From positions 1-64,000 of the forward strand of contig JAJQBK010000022.1 of NCBI GenBank assembly GCA_021203305.1: 64,000 bases of DNA. The letters are read 5' to 3'. Below are positions 50,893 to 61,564 of this stretch, piece after piece. The notes under the pieces were generated by a model. The model saw only the letters and a program-made list of their open reading frames with translations. It was not told where the DNA came from and made no database searches. The DNA is from Lachnospiraceae bacterium. Its GTDB lineage: Bacteria; Bacillota; Clostridia; Lachnospirales; Lachnospiraceae. The translations under genes and the position numbers were made by a program. How positions within the stretch are numbered: position 1 is the first letter of the stretch; each line of letters opens with the position of its first letter.

Positions 50893-52383
50893 TTATTCCC
50901 TGACATAACGTCCTCTGGCAAAAGTCAGCCTCACAATCTGACCGGTAGAACAGTCAATGCCGTAATATACCCCGGTGCGGTGCTGAATCATCGCTCCTGA
51001 CTCCGACAGAGCCGTCTCCCTGTTGACCTCCGCGAACAGATAATAAGCATCCTCCTCCGAATCCAGGGAAATGGGGAACAGATACTGATATATGTAGACA
51101 TACTCCGGATGGTCCGCAATGGTTCCCTCCGTATCCGTAATCACCCCGGCTTCTATCTGGGCGTTCACAAGCAGCACCCATGCTTCATCACTGCTGTACT
51201 CAGCCCAGGAGAAATCAATGGTAAAGGTCCTGCTGATCACGTCGCTGACAAGTCCTGCCTCACTGACAGCCACAAACCGGTAAGTATGGGTTCCCTCCGC
51301 CGCGTAAAGGCCGCCCTCGTACAACGTGCTGTCCGTGTCCGGAATGCCCCCGTCCACGGTATAGTAGATGGCGCTGCCCTCCTCCGCCTGAGCCTCAATT
51401 TCCAGGGGATAATCATATTTACCACTGTATGCCGAGAGCTCCGGGGGATATGGCGTGGAGGTATCAATCAGATAGGTGGCTGTGGATACCGTGCTTTTCA
51501 CCCCGTATCTGTTAATGTATACCGCGGATACAACCGTGGTTCCTTCCTCCAGATAAAGGGGCGACAGGTACAGCTCCCCGTTCTCATCCGGCTCCGTGCC
51601 GTCCAGGGTATAATAGATGCTGCCGCTGCTGTCCGCCGAAAGCTTCAGGATAATGCTGTCCGTAAAAATCCCTTCCGGCTGGCTGAAGGTCACAGGCTCC
51701 GCCAGATAATCGGAAAAAGCCGCCCTGACCTCCTCATCTCCAAGCTCCACCAGAATCTGGGCAATACTCCTGTAATCCCCGGCAGCGGAATAATAGTCCA
51801 CGATTCCCTGGCACGCCTGAAGCTTCACCTCCGAATCCACCTCCTCATTCATCAGAACAGAACGGTAAATCTGGAGCGCCTCATCCTCCCTCTCCTGGCT
51901 GACATAAAAATCCGCAAGCTCCAGCTGGTATTCCCACTGCTCCGGTTCCAGCTCTATCGCTCTTAAGTAACATTCCTCCGCGCTGTCATATTTTCCATCC
52001 TCCGCGTAATCCCGGGCGGAAATCATCTGCTGCTGCGCCGAAGCATACCAGGAGGAGCGCCGGGAAGAGGTCACCGCAATCGCTGTCAGTATTATGACCG
52101 CCACTGCCAGCAGACAGGGCAGGATAAAAATCCCTTTCTTACCAATTCTTTTCTTATCCGCGGAAACAGCCGCCTTTTTCTCATGCGCGGGATCGTTTTC
52201 TTCTGCTGTATGATTCTCAGGCTCCTTTTCCTCAAAGCCCTGATGCATTACCTCCTGCATACTCTCGGCAATGCTCTGCTCCACCTGTGTGTCGAATTCC
52301 GGCACCAGATTTACCTCTCCGCCGCAATGCTCGCAGTAAAGCATCCCCTCCTTCAGGGGCCGTCCGCATTTCGGACAATTCAT
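50893..52383 (-). CDS. zinc-ribbon membrane protein with TPR and chitobiase-type domains
   Basis: A 496-residue protein with four zones. First, an N-terminal zinc ribbon (CPKCGRPLKEG, YCEHCGGE) that is cytoplasmic. Then a Glu-rich linker and a single membrane helix at about 88-108. Then TPR-like helices (YAEDGKYDSAEECYLRAIELEPEQWEY, then DFYVSQEREDEALQIY). Last, two CHB_HEX_C-type beta domains (SADSSGSIYYTLDGTEPDE and EEGSAIYYTVDGGIPDTD). The outer part probably binds cell-wall glycan or another surface ligand. Function unknown. Starts right after its ribosome site, downstream of folD. Confidence 0.75.
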   Translation of the reverse strand: MNCPKCGRPLKEGMLYCEHCGGEVNLVPEFDTQVEQSIAESMQEVMHQGFEEKEPENHTAEENDPAHEKKAAVSADKKRIGKKGIFILPCLLAVAVIILTAIAVTSSRRSSWYASAQQQMISARDYAEDGKYDSAEECYLRAIELEPEQWEYQLELADFYVSQEREDEALQIYRSVLMNEEVDSEVKLQACQGIVDYYSAAGDYRSIAQILVELGDEEVRAAFSDYLAEPVTFSQPEGIFTDSIILKLSADSSGSIYYTLDGTEPDENGELYLSPLYLEEGTTVVSAVYINRYGVKSTVSTATYLIDTSTPYPPELSAYSGKYDYPLEIEAQAEEGSAIYYTVDGGIPDTDSTLYEGGLYAAEGTHTYRFVAVSEAGLVSDVISRTFTIDFSWAEYSSDEAWVLLVNAQIEAGVITDTEGTIADHPEYVYIYQYLFPISLDSEEDAYYLFAEVNRETALSESGAMIQHRTGVYYGIDCSTGQIVRLTFARGRYVRE

Positions 52384-52438
52384 ATATCACTCTCCACAAT
52401 ACAGCCGCTGTTTGGGCCATATCTTAAATCTGTCATCT

Positions 52439-53296
52439 TTACCGGCATCCGGCCGCCTCTTCGGCCGCCTTCACACAGTTCTTCATAAGCATCGCCACCG
52501 TCATCGGCCCCACGCCGCCGGGCACAGGGGTGATGGCGCTGCATTTGGGCGCGACTTTCTCAAAATCCACATCGCCGCAGAGCTTATTGTCCTCATTCCT
52601 GTGAATTCCCACATCAATGACGACCGCTCCTTCTTTCATATAGGTGTCGTCCACAAGGCGCGGCTTCCCCACCGCCACAACCAGAATATCGGCCCTCCTG
52701 GTCACCTCCCGCAGGTTTCGGGTTCTGGAATGGGTTATGGTAACCGTTCCGTTTTCCTGTAACAGCAGCGCCGCCATGGGCTTGCCCACATTATTGCTGC
52801 GGCCCAGCACCACGCACTCCTTTCCCTCAATTTCAATGCCGCTTCTATTTAAAAGCTGCAGAATGCCCGCGGGCGTACAGCTGATAAAGCCCTTTTCTCC
52901 CAGAAAGAGGGCTCCGGCATTGGCCGGGTGAAAGCCGTCCACGTCCTTGGACGGCAGAATGGCGCGGGCCACCGTCTTCTCATCGATTCCCTCCGGCAGG
53001 GGGAGCTGCACTAAAATTCCATGCACAGAGGCGTCCTCATTCAGCGACTGAATCCTGGCAAGCAGCGTCCGCTGATCCGTATCCTCCGGCAGCAGATAAT
53101 CCACAAAGCGGATGCCCGTATATTCGCAGGCCTTCCGCTTATTTCTCACATAGATGGAGGATGCGGGATCATCCCCCACCTGAATCACCGCCAGGCAGGG
53201 AGCAACGCCCCTTTGCTGCAAAAGCAGAACCTCCTCCTTTACTTCTTCCTTTATCTGGGCGGAAATCTTTTTTCCGTCGATCAAAACAGGTGCCAT
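52439..53296 (-). CDS. folD: methylenetetrahydrofolate dehydrogenase/methenyltetrahydrofolate cyclohydrolase
   Basis: Bifunctional one-carbon enzyme interconverting methylene-, methenyl- and formyl-tetrahydrofolate. The 285 residues include the substrate-site YVRNKRKACEYTGI, QLPLPEGIDEKTV, DVDGFHPANAG, the NADP motif VVLGRSNNVGKPMAALLL, HSRTRNL, and the closing PVPGGVGPMTVAMLMKN. It is paired with fhs immediately upstream, completing the interconversion of formate-level and methylene-level folate. Confidence 0.97.
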   Translation of the reverse strand: MAPVLIDGKKISAQIKEEVKEEVLLLQQRGVAPCLAVIQVGDDPASSIYVRNKRKACEYTGIRFVDYLLPEDTDQRTLLARIQSLNEDASVHGILVQLPLPEGIDEKTVARAILPSKDVDGFHPANAGALFLGEKGFISCTPAGILQLLNRSGIEIEGKECVVLGRSNNVGKPMAALLLQENGTVTITHSRTRNLREVTRRADILVVAVGKPRLVDDTYMKEGAVVIDVGIHRNEDNKLCGDVDFEKVAPKCSAITPVPGGVGPMTVAMLMKNCVKAAEEAAGCR

Positions 53297-53389
53297 TGAT
53301 ACTCCTTAAAAATATACTTATTCATCAATTGTGTCGGCCAACGGCCGCGAAAAACAGCCATTCCCGGTATCATTCCGTGCACGGCGCTT

Positions 53390-55060
53390 TTAAAATAATC
53401 CCGTAATCCTTCCGCTTTCATCCACGTCAATCCCGTATGCCGCCGGATTTTTGGAAAGCCCTGGCATGGTCATCACCGAGCCTGTCAGCACCACCACAAA
53501 GCCGGCGCCGGCGGACACGTATGCCTCGCGCACGTTCAGTTCAAAGTCCTCCGGACGTCCTAAAAGCTCCGGATTATCGCTCAGAGAATACTGGGTTTTG
53601 GCCATGCAGACCGGCAGAGTGCCAAAGCCAAGCTTCTCCAGGCTGGCCAGCTGCTTCGCCGCGGCCGGCGAGAAGCAGACTCCCTTCGCTCCGTAGATTT
53701 CCTTCGCGATGATTTCAATCTTATGGACAAGCGTTTCGTTCACATCATAGAGAGGATGGAAGCGGCTCTCCTTTGTTTCCAGGGTGTCAAGAACCTTCTG
53801 TGCCAGAAGCTCTCCTCCCTCTCCGCCTTTGGCCCAGACCTCGCAGACAGCGAACTCACAGCCTCTCTCCTGACAGAAATCCCGGACATAATCCAGCTCC
53901 TCAGCGGTATCCGTGGTAAAGGCGTTCAGCGTGACCACCACAGGGACTCCGAACTTCTGTAAATTCTCAATATGCTTCTCCAGATTCACAATGCCGCGCT
54001 TCAGCGCCTCCATATCCGGCCTGGAAACCTCGCTCTTTGGCACACCGCCATTATACTTCAAAGCCTTCAGGGTTGCAACCAGAACCACAGCGTCCGGCTT
54101 CAGCCCGCTCATGCGGCATTTAATATCAAAGAATTTCTCCGCCCCCAGATCCGCGCCAAAGCCGGCCTCCGTCACCACGTAATCCGCCGTCTTCAGGGCA
54201 GTTTTTGTGGCAATGACAGAATTGCAGCCGTGAGCGATATTGGCGAAGGGCCCGCCGTGGACCAGGGCAGGCGTGTGCTCCAGGGTCTGAATCAGGTTGG
54301 GCCGGATGGCGTTCTTCAAAAGAGCCGCCATGGCACCCACCGCCTTCAGATCGGCGGCTGTCACCGGCTTTCCGTCAAAATCATAGGCCACCACCATGCG
54401 CCCCAGCCGCTCCTTTAAGTCCTGCATGTCCGAGGCAAGACAGAGCACCGCCATAACCTCGCTGGCCACAGTGATCACAAAATGATCCTCCCGGACAAAG
54501 CCGTCCGCCTTGCTGCCAAGGCCCACCACTATATTGCGCAGCGCCCGGTCATTCATATCCATACAGCGCTTCCAGACAATATTTCTGGTGTCGATATTCA
54601 GCTCATTTCCCTGCTGGATGTGATTGTCCAGAAGAGCCGCCAGCAGATTGTTGGCGGAGGTAATGGCGTGAAAATCACCGGTAAAATGTAAATTCAGATC
54701 CTCCATGGGCACCACTTGGGCATAACCGCCCCCGGCGGCGCCGCCCTTGATGCCAAAGCAGGGGCCAAGAGAGGGCTCGCGCAGGGCGATCACAGCGTTT
54801 TTGCCCATTTTGCACAGCGCCTGTCCCAGGCCGATGCTGACCGTGGTCTTGCCCTCTCCGGCGGGAGTGGGATTGACAGCGGTGACCAGAATCAGCTTTC
54901 CATCCTTTCGATCCGCGGTTTTCCTGATATATTCATCTGAAATTTTGGCCTTATATTTTCCATATAGTTCCAGGTCATCTTCGTCGATGCCCACGCGCTG
55001 CGCTACCCTCGTAATGGGTTCCATGACCGCCTCCTGGGCGATTTCAATGTCGCTTTTCAT
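53390..55060 (-). CDS. fhs: formate-tetrahydrofolate ligase
   Basis: ATP-dependent formation of 10-formyl-tetrahydrofolate from formate, a key step in purine synthesis and in acetogenic one-carbon metabolism. The 556-residue product contains the P-loop region [51 protein letters not shown], and [15 protein letters not shown]. Full family length. The ATG at 55060 follows AAAGGAGGAG and gives the usual N-terminus [11 protein letters not shown]; the 17-codon extension is unsupported. Upstream of folD in the same orientation. Confidence 0.97.
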   Translation of the reverse strand: MKSDIEIAQEAVMEPITRVAQRVGIDEDDLELYGKYKAKISDEYIRKTADRKDGKLILVTAVNPTPAGEGKTTVSIGLGQALCKMGKNAVIALREPSLGPCFGIKGGAAGGGYAQVVPMEDLNLHFTGDFHAITSANNLLAALLDNHIQQGNELNIDTRNIVWKRCMDMNDRALRNIVVGLGSKADGFVREDHFVITVASEVMAVLCLASDMQDLKERLGRMVVAYDFDGKPVTAADLKAVGAMAALLKNAIRPNLIQTLEHTPALVHGGPFANIAHGCNSVIATKTALKTADYVVTEAGFGADLGAEKFFDIKCRMSGLKPDAVVLVATLKALKYNGGVPKSEVSRPDMEALKRGIVNLEKHIENLQKFGVPVVVTLNAFTTDTAEELDYVRDFCQERGCEFAVCEVWAKGGEGGELLAQKVLDTLETKESRFHPLYDVNETLVHKIEIIAKEIYGAKGVCFSPAAAKQLASLEKLGFGTLPVCMAKTQYSLSDNPELLGRPEDFELNVREAYVSAGAGFVVVLTGSVMTMPGLSKNPAAYGIDVDESGRITGLF

Positions 55061-55085
55061 CTGTCTCCTCCTTTGGCCTGTATCA

Positions 55086-58000
55086 TCATATCTCTTCCAA
55101 CAGCTGCTCAAACTGCTCCGGGCTCATCAGCACCTTGCGGGGCTTGGTTCCCTCCTCCTCGCCGACCACGCCGTAATCACAAAGCTGGTCCATAATGCGC
55201 GCCGCGCGGTTAAATCCGATGCGGAATGCCCTCTGCAGCATGCCGATGGACGCCTTGTCCTTCTCGATGATAAATCTGCCCGCGTCCGCGAACAGCGCGT
55301 CCTTTTTATCCTCAACCGCCTGGCCCGCGGTCTGTCCATCCGCGCCGGTACCGCTGCCCAGATTCTTCATCTTCTCCTCAATATCCGCCTGATACACATT
55401 GCCCAGCTTCTGATTCTTCAGAAAGTCCACCACCTTCGAGATCTCCTCCTCGGTGACAAAAGCTCCCTGGATTCTGACAGGCTTGGCATAACCCTGCGGA
55501 TAAAAGAGCATATCTCCCTTACCCAGAAGCTTCTCCGCCCCGACCATGTCCAGAATGGTGCGGGAATCCACGCCGCTGGTAACGGAAAATGCAATTCTGG
55601 ACGGCATATTGGCCTTGATCAGGCCGGTAATCACGTCCACGCTGGGCCGCTGGGTCGCGATAATCAGGTGTATCCCTGCCGCTCTGGCCAGCTGCGCCAG
55701 ACGGCAGATGCTCTCCTCCACCTCCCCCGGCGATACCATCATCAGATCGGCCAGCTCGTCCACAATAATGACGATCTGGGGCAGCTTCTTTAACTGCGTG
55801 CCGTCCTCCGCGGTCTTTGCGCTCTCTATCTTCGCGTTATAGCCCTTCAGATCGCGCACCCCCATCTGGGCAAATTTCTCATACCGGTCCATCATCTCCG
55901 CCACGCCCCAGTGCAGGGCCGCGGCCGCTTTCTTTGGATCTGTCACCACCGGAATCATCAGATGGGGAATTCCATTATAAATATTCAGCTCCACCACCTT
56001 GGGATCGATCATGATCATCTGCACTTCCTCAGGTGTGGCCTTGTAAATCAGGCTCAGAATAATCGTATTGATACATACCGATTTGCCGGAGCCTGTGGCG
56101 CCCGCGATCAGCACATGGGGCATCTTGGCGATATCTGTCACCACCACCTTGCCGGAGATGTCCTTCCCCACCGCGAAAGCCAGTTTCGAGTGAAAGCCCT
56201 GAAACTCTTTGGATTCCAGCAGTTCCCTCAGCGGAACCGGGCTGTTCTCCCGGTTGGGCACCTCGATGCCGATGGCGGCCTTGCCGGGAATCGGCGCTTC
56301 AATCCGGATGTCGGTGGCAGCCAGGTTCAGCTTGATATCATCGGAAAGATTGACAATCTTGCTTACCTTTACCCCCTGCTCCGGCTGAATCTCATACCGG
56401 GTCACCGCCGGGCCCCTGCTGATATCGGTGATCGTCACCTTCACGCCAAAGGTTTCCAGGCAGCTTTGCAGCCGTCTGGCCGTCTCAGCGAGCTCCCTCG
56501 GGGAATCCCCCGTTCCCGGCTTGCCCGGATTTAAAAACTGAAGAGGAGGGAACTGATACTTGGGAGCAGGCAACGGCTTTTCTTCCTTCTCAGCGCTTTT
56601 CTCCCCATAGAGAATCTCTCTCGGAATCTCACGCTGCACATACTTTCCCCTGGGCGAATCCGTCTCGTTCTCCGGAAATTCTGATGCCGCGCCAGCAGCA
56701 AAAGCGGCCTGTCCCGCCGTACTCCCGGGTCCTGCCCCTGCTTTCACTCCCGATCCTTCCGCCTCTTCCATAGGTTCATACCATGTTGATGGCGGCATAT
56801 CTTTATCCTGAGCTCCATCCTGAATTTCCGGTGACCTATCCTCATTCTGAGCTTTGCTCCGGATTTGAGGCTGCCCGGCCGCTTCCCGGACTCTGTCAAC
56901 CTCCGGCTGTCCGGTCCTGTACTGCTCAGATCCGAATTCTCCCCGGCTTGCTACATTCGGCTGTTCTTCCGCTTCCAGGGCTTCCTGCCAGGTCTCCTGC
57001 GTATAATATGTATTCCTTCTGGTCAGCTCCCGGATGCCGTCAGAATCCGAGCTGTCATATTCCTCTTCCTCAGGCGCTTCCTCCTCCCGCACGGGCCTGA
57101 CCGGTATGGGCTCGGGAGACCTTGCGCTTTTGCGGAAGGGAGCCGCCGTCTCCTTTTGAACTTCCGCCCCGGTTTTCTCTCCGGCCTCAGAGATCTGATC
57201 CAAATCCTCATACGCCCCGGCGGCCTCTGACTGCAAAGGCGCGGAATGCCTCGCTCCGTTTTTCTCCGCCCTCCCGCTCTTACCTTCATTCAGCAGATGA
57301 ACCCAGGGGAAAAAGCCGCCCCGTCTCTCCTGAGCGGGCTCCTCCTCCTGATCCTCCCTTTCCAGGGCTTCCTGTTCTCTCCGGGATCTTCTCTCCTGAG
57401 CCCTGATTTCAGCCCTCTGCCTGGCGGAGTCCGCACTCTCCCTCGCGGTAGAGCCTGCCGCCAGTCCCACACTCTGCAAAAGCCCCACAAAAGACTTTTC
57501 CGTCAGAAGCACCGCGCAGATCACGGCGATGGCAAGCAAAACCAGTACCGCTCCAACTGTAGAAAGATAATGATACAGGCAATATGCCAGAGAGCCGCCC
57601 AGCAAGCCGCCTCCGTTCCAGTACTCCACACTGTTCTGATAAAAAGAAGCGGCACTGTACTTACTCATGTCGCCCAGTCTTGAGCCAAACAACTCGCAAA
57701 AGGCGCTGACGTCAATCAGCAAAAGAAAGCCAGGGACAATTTTCCTGTAAGCGGTTCCCTGCCCCCGGCACGCCCACCAGTAGATAAGGCCGGCGGCAAG
57801 CAACAGGGGCGCCGCGTAGGCTGTCAGGCCAAACAGTCCGAACATAATCCCCTTAAAGAAATTTCCCACCGGCCCGGCAATCCCGAAATTGCACAAAAAA
57901 AGAAAGGCAAGGAACACGCAGGCGACGATAAAGCCCGCCTCCCGGTACAGCTCCTGCTGTCGCCTTCTCGCGGCGGCGGACTGTCTTTTCTTCCCGGTTC

Positions 58001-58169
58001 TGCCTGAGGACGCTTTCCTTCGCCCGGCGGTGCTTTTTGCTGTGCCTGCGCTTCGCGAAGTCCTTCCCGAACCTGTACTGCGGGTACTTTTTCCTGTCCC
58101 CGTTCTGCCGCTGTTCGCGGTGCCTGTACTCTTTTTTGTCCCTGTCCTGCTTCCGGAACCAGCCGCCAT
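55086..58169 (-). CDS. FtsK/SpoIIIE family DNA translocase
   Basis: Membrane-anchored DNA pump that clears chromosomes from the division or sporulation septum. In 1027 residues: a basic Ser/Gly/Thr-rich N-terminus, four membrane helices (about 75-250), a long acidic linker (about 250-540), the alpha/beta motor with Walker [13 protein letters not shown] near residue 690 and Walker [14 protein letters not shown], and the gamma winged-helix ([23 protein letters not shown]) that reads KOPS/SRS sequences. The ATG at 58169 follows GTGAGGA; the GTG eight codons earlier lacks a ribosome site. A tepA-like gene lies 76 bases upstream. Confidence 0.93.
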   Translation of the reverse strand: MAAGSGSRTGTKKSTGTANSGRTGTGKSTRSTGSGRTSRSAGTAKSTAGRRKASSGRTGKKRQSAAARRRQQELYREAGFIVACVFLAFLFLCNFGIAGPVGNFFKGIMFGLFGLTAYAAPLLLAAGLIYWWACRGQGTAYRKIVPGFLLLIDVSAFCELFGSRLGDMSKYSAASFYQNSVEYWNGGGLLGGSLAYCLYHYLSTVGAVLVLLAIAVICAVLLTEKSFVGLLQSVGLAAGSTARESADSARQRAEIRAQERRSRREQEALEREDQEEEPAQERRGGFFPWVHLLNEGKSGRAEKNGARHSAPLQSEAAGAYEDLDQISEAGEKTGAEVQKETAAPFRKSARSPEPIPVRPVREEEAPEEEEYDSSDSDGIRELTRRNTYYTQETWQEALEAEEQPNVASRGEFGSEQYRTGQPEVDRVREAAGQPQIRSKAQNEDRSPEIQDGAQDKDMPPSTWYEPMEEAEGSGVKAGAGPGSTAGQAAFAAGAASEFPENETDSPRGKYVQREIPREILYGEKSAEKEEKPLPAPKYQFPPLQFLNPGKPGTGDSPRELAETARRLQSCLETFGVKVTITDISRGPAVTRYEIQPEQGVKVSKIVNLSDDIKLNLAATDIRIEAPIPGKAAIGIEVPNRENSPVPLRELLESKEFQGFHSKLAFAVGKDISGKVVVTDIAKMPHVLIAGATGSGKSVCINTIILSLIYKATPEEVQMIMIDPKVVELNIYNGIPHLMIPVVTDPKKAAAALHWGVAEMMDRYEKFAQMGVRDLKGYNAKIESAKTAEDGTQLKKLPQIVIIVDELADLMMVSPGEVEESICRLAQLARAAGIHLIIATQRPSVDVITGLIKANMPSRIAFSVTSGVDSRTILDMVGAEKLLGKGDMLFYPQGYAKPVRIQGAFVTEEEISKVVDFLKNQKLGNVYQADIEEKMKNLGSGTGADGQTAGQAVEDKKDALFADAGRFIIEKDKASIGMLQRAFRIGFNRAARIMDQLCDYGVVGEEEGTKPRKVLMSPEQFEQLLEEI

Positions 58170-58245
58170 GGTATCCTCACTTCTCTTTTTCACATATCAT
58201 TCAGTCAGAAATTTCTCAAACGATTTCATTCTAGCATAGTTTTTT

Positions 58246-58932
58246 TCATTTGTCATTTCTTTTCTCAATCATCTCATGAAGTTTCCCCATGGCCTGGCTG
58301 ATACCGCCAACCTCATTGATAATTCCTTCCCTGACGCAGTCCTCCCCCACCAGAATGCTCCCCACATCCTTGGTCAGCATCTCCGTCTCCATCATCAGCT
58401 CCACATAGCGTTTCTCGCTGATGCCGCAGTGGGAGGCCACAAACCCGGTGATGCGGTCCTGAATCTGGCGGAAATAATCAAAGGTCTGGCGCACCCCGAT
58501 CACGGTGCCGTTCATCCGAACCGGGTGAATCACCATGGTTCCCGTGGGTACAATATAGGAATAATCCGTGCTGACCGCGATGGGAACGCCGATGGAATGG
58601 GAGCCGCCAAGCACCAACGACACCGTGGGCTTGCTTAAGCTGGCCAGCATCTCCGCGATGGCAAGGCCCGCTTCCACATCCCCGCCCATGGTATTGATCA
58701 GCACCAGCACGCCGTCGATTTCCCAGCTGTCCTCAATGGCCGCCAGCTGGGGCAGCACATGCTCATATTTGGTGGTTTTCGCGTTGTTTCCCAGCACGTC
58801 ATGTCCCTCTACCTCCCCAATGATCGTGACCAGATAAATCTCATTTTTCTGCGAATTTTCATTTAATAAAAGCTGCCCGCTCTCACGGATACTGTCATTT
58901 TTTTCCTGCTGTTTTGAATCTGTCTCTTCCAA
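58246..58932 (-). CDS. ClpP-fold protease, TepA-like
   Basis: A 228-residue ClpP/crotonase-superfamily protein of the TepA (translocation-enhancing) type, implicated in signal-peptide or misfolded-protein degradation. Seen are a hydrophilic N-terminal helix, EIYLVTIIGEVEGHDVLG, LVLINTMGGDVEAGLAIAEML, the nucleophile-region GGSHSIGVPIA and TMVIHPVRMNG, matching ClpP's Ser and His positions. The start is a TTG at 58930-58932, five bases after a perfect GGAGGT; the ORF has no suitable ATG at this point. It lies directly upstream of the ftsK gene, a pairing known in Bacilli and Clostridia. Confidence 0.85.
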   Translation of the reverse strand: MEETDSKQQEKNDSIRESGQLLLNENSQKNEIYLVTIIGEVEGHDVLGNNAKTTKYEHVLPQLAAIEDSWEIDGVLVLINTMGGDVEAGLAIAEMLASLSKPTVSLVLGGSHSIGVPIAVSTDYSYIVPTGTMVIHPVRMNGTVIGVRQTFDYFRQIQDRITGFVASHCGISEKRYVELMMETEMLTKDVGSILVGEDCVREGIINEVGGISQAMGKLHEMIEKRNDK

Positions 58933-59038
58933 CGCACACCTCCGATAAACAAAAAGAAGAAAATCCTTCGATTTTCTTCTTAGTGTGCCTGTTTCAGGAC
59001 AAAAATATGTATTCTGCATTACATTCACAGCCGCTGTT

Positions 59039-60478
59039 TTACCGGTCAAACTCCTCTTCGTCCGGAATCTCAATATCAAATTTCATCTCCGTCTCAGAAA
59101 AATCCTTGTCATAATCAATCTTCGCCCTCTTCTTTCTCTTCGGGATTTCCATGGATTTCGGAATAAAAATTTCCGGACGGGCGGAAGCGGCTTCCTTTTC
59201 CGGCATACTCTCTTCTATCACCGGCTGAAGCTTTTCTTCCGACATACCCTCCTCTTTCACCGGCTGGGGCTTTTCTTCCGGCATACCCTCTTCTCTCAAT
59301 GTCTGAAGCTTCTCTTCCGGTATGCTCTCTTCTTCTGCCGGCAGTTCCTTTTCCTCCGCTTCGGCTTCCTCCAGAGGTTCATCCTCCGGCAAAGACAAAT
59401 CCTCTGTCCCAGTCCACTGGATTTCAGCGTATTCCTCTTCTTCCCCGTTTTCCTCTCCGCCCAGCAAATCCCGCAGCAGTACTCCCAAAAGAAGCGTCAT
59501 CACAACGCACAGCGCCGCCTGACAGCCCATATCCTCCTGCATTCCCATCAGCTGTGCCGCCAGGACAATCACGGCCATAACCATATAGACAGAAGCCGCT
59601 CTTTTTTCTTTTCTGAGAAATAAAAAGAAAATCAGACTCAACAGCCCCGCTAAAAGAGCGGTCTGTCCTCCCACCGCCGATATCCTTTCAGACAAAAGAA
59701 CTCCCGAAATTCCCGGTGTCTGCTGATAATAGATACAGCCCGCCAGAAGACAGATCAGAAGCAGGAAATCCGGCGCCGCCTCAAAGCCTCTCTTCAGAAA
59801 CCGGTCAAAGCAAAGGTGAAGAAGCCATCCCAGAGCCACTACTCCTAAAAGCAGCAGCGTTTCCGGGGAACAATACATGGAAAGACGGATCATTTCCGGA
59901 AACAGCATCAGCGCTCCCAGACAGATAACAGCGCATAACGCTCCCCAAGTGCGCCTGACAAGAAAATAGAGTAGAAAACAGGTGACCGAAAACAGCGCCA
60001 GCTGCATCCCGGCCGCCGCCATGGAAAGATTGCCCACCAGCATAAACAGCTGGTTCAAAAGATAAACATAAGCGTTTGAAAGAAAATCCGCCTGATTCAG
60101 GGAAAGCCCCGAGGCCGTCACAAGCGCCGCCTCCACCACCGGATTTCCATCCTGCGAGGACCAGAAAGCAACAAATTCCCGGCCTATTCTGAGATAAATT
60201 CCTCCCGCTACCAGGATGACGCAGCAGATCAGCTCCAGCACAAGGGCCGCGCCCTCTCCCAGCCTGAAAAACCCGGGTCTTTTCTCCGCCCACCGGCACA
60301 AAAAAGCCCCCAGCAAAAACAAAAGCAGAATCACACAGCCCCATAACAGCAGCGCGACGACATCAACCGCAGCGTAAGAAGAAACCGTTTCAAAATAATA
60401 AATGGTGCTGCCAAAGGCCACAGGCACCGTAAATAAAAGCCAGACAAGCGCCTTCAGGACGCCCCCCATTTTTTTCAT
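59039..60478 (-). CDS. polytopic membrane protein with acidic repeat tail
   Basis: A 479-residue protein: about nine or ten hydrophobic helices in the first 330 residues, then a hydrophilic Glu/Pro tail. The membrane part has no motif I can name; a GT-C-like glycosyltransferase or glycan-export component is possible because the next gene upstream is a dolichyl-phosphate-type glycosyltransferase only 12 bases away. The tail holds 13-residue units of the form EEGMPEEKPQPVK, three and a half copies (59202-59333), and ends in a Lys/Arg-then-acid stretch. No function is assigned. Confidence 0.6.
   Translation of the reverse strand: MKKMGGVLKALVWLLFTVPVAFGSTIYYFETVSSYAAVDVVALLLWGCVILLLFLLGAFLCRWAEKRPGFFRLGEGAALVLELICCVILVAGGIYLRIGREFVAFWSSQDGNPVVEAALVTASGLSLNQADFLSNAYVYLLNQLFMLVGNLSMAAAGMQLALFSVTCFLLYFLVRRTWGALCAVICLGALMLFPEMIRLSMYCSPETLLLLGVVALGWLLHLCFDRFLKRGFEAAPDFLLLICLLAGCIYYQQTPGISGVLLSERISAVGGQTALLAGLLSLIFFLFLRKEKRAASVYMVMAVIVLAAQLMGMQEDMGCQAALCVVMTLLLGVLLRDLLGGEENGEEEEYAEIQWTGTEDLSLPEDEPLEEAEAEEKELPAEEESIPEEKLQTLREEGMPEEKPQPVKEEGMSEEKLQPVIEESMPEKEAASARPEIFIPKSMEIPKRKKRAKIDYDKDFSETEMKFDIEIPDEEEFDR
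59202..59333. repeat. 39-bp tandem repeat within a coding region
   Basis: Three 39-bp units (59202-59240, 59241-59279, 59280-59318) and a partial fourth encode successive 13-residue segments with the core E-E-x-M/I-P/S-E-E-K. The reading frame is preserved. Confidence 0.85.
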
Positions 60479-60490
60479 GCCTTCCCCCGA

Positions 60491-61435
60491 TCACTCCAGA
60501 ATTTCCTCAATATTATATCTCGGTCTTTCCTTCACTTCCATATAAATCTTGCCCACATACATGCCCACCAGGCCGATGGCGATCAGCTGGAAGCCGCCCA
60601 GAAACCAGATGGAGAGCATTAAGGAGGTCCAGCCGGGCACCGTGTTTCCGTTAAAATAGGCGACAAGGGCATAAATGGCGGCCACAAAGCTCAGGCCGAG
60701 AATGCCAATCCCAACAACCAGAATCAGGCTGATCGGCTTGATGGAGAAGGAGGTAATCCCGTTCCAGGCAAGGGCCAGCATCTTTTTCAGCGGATACTTG
60801 CTCTCCCCGGCCACCCGCTCCTTGCGGCTGTAATAGACGCAGGAAGTATTGTATCCGATGGTGGGCATGATACCCCGCAGAAACAGATTGGACTCCTTAA
60901 ACTGACTGAAGTATTCCAGCGCCCTTTTGCTCATCAGTCGGAAATCAGCGTGATTATATACCGTTTTGACGCCCATGATCTCCATGAATTTATAAAAGCC
61001 CTGGGCGGTCGCCCGCTTGAAAAAGCTGTCGCTGCTGCGGTCATTCCTGACGCCGTACACGATATCGTTGCCCGCGTGAAAGGAATCCACCATCTGCTCG
61101 ATCACTGTCACATCGTCCTGTAAATCCGCGTCGATGGAAATCGCCATATCACAGCGGTCCCTGGCAGTCACAAGGCCGGCCGTCAGCGCGTACTGGTGCC
61201 CCACATTTCCCGCCAGATTAACTCCTCTGACTCTGTCCGGGTATTTCTCATGCTCACTGATGATCAGCGGCCAGGTCCGGTCCCTGCTTCCGTCGTTGAC
61301 AAACAGAATAAAGCTGTCCGGAGCGATCTTTTCCTTGCCAATCAGATCGTCCAGCACCTCCCGCAGGGCCTGAGAACAGATCTCAACAACCTCTTCTTCC
61401 TTATAACAGGGCACTACAATCGCCAGTCTGTCCAT
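60491..61435 (-). CDS. family 2 glycosyltransferase, DPM1/GtrB-like
   Basis: Polyprenyl-phosphate glycosyltransferase of 314 residues. The soluble GT-A domain has LAIVVPCYKEEEVV, LFVNDGSRDRTW, and ISIDADLQDDVTV with the DxD; then YGVRNDRSSDSFFKR, and two C-terminal membrane helices (SLILVVGIGILGLSFVAAIYAL, FLGGFQLIAIGLVGMYVGKIY). Such enzymes load a sugar on undecaprenyl phosphate for later transfer outside by GT-C proteins. The adjacent membrane protein may be that partner. GGGAGTGAG precedes the ATG. Confidence 0.9.
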   Translation of the reverse strand: MDRLAIVVPCYKEEEVVEICSQALREVLDDLIGKEKIAPDSFILFVNDGSRDRTWPLIISEHEKYPDRVRGVNLAGNVGHQYALTAGLVTARDRCDMAISIDADLQDDVTVIEQMVDSFHAGNDIVYGVRNDRSSDSFFKRATAQGFYKFMEIMGVKTVYNHADFRLMSKRALEYFSQFKESNLFLRGIMPTIGYNTSCVYYSRKERVAGESKYPLKKMLALAWNGITSFSIKPISLILVVGIGILGLSFVAAIYALVAYFNGNTVPGWTSLMLSIWFLGGFQLIAIGLVGMYVGKIYMEVKERPRYNIEEILE

Positions 61436-61564
61436 CCGCTCACTCCCATATCATGTGTACAATCCGCGCCAAAAACTTCTCTGTACCAGCTTCCTGGCCT
61501 GATGTAAAAAATCCGTGAGAAGCATGATTTGGCCCTGCTCATTCCGGTCCGAATATAACCTGCT

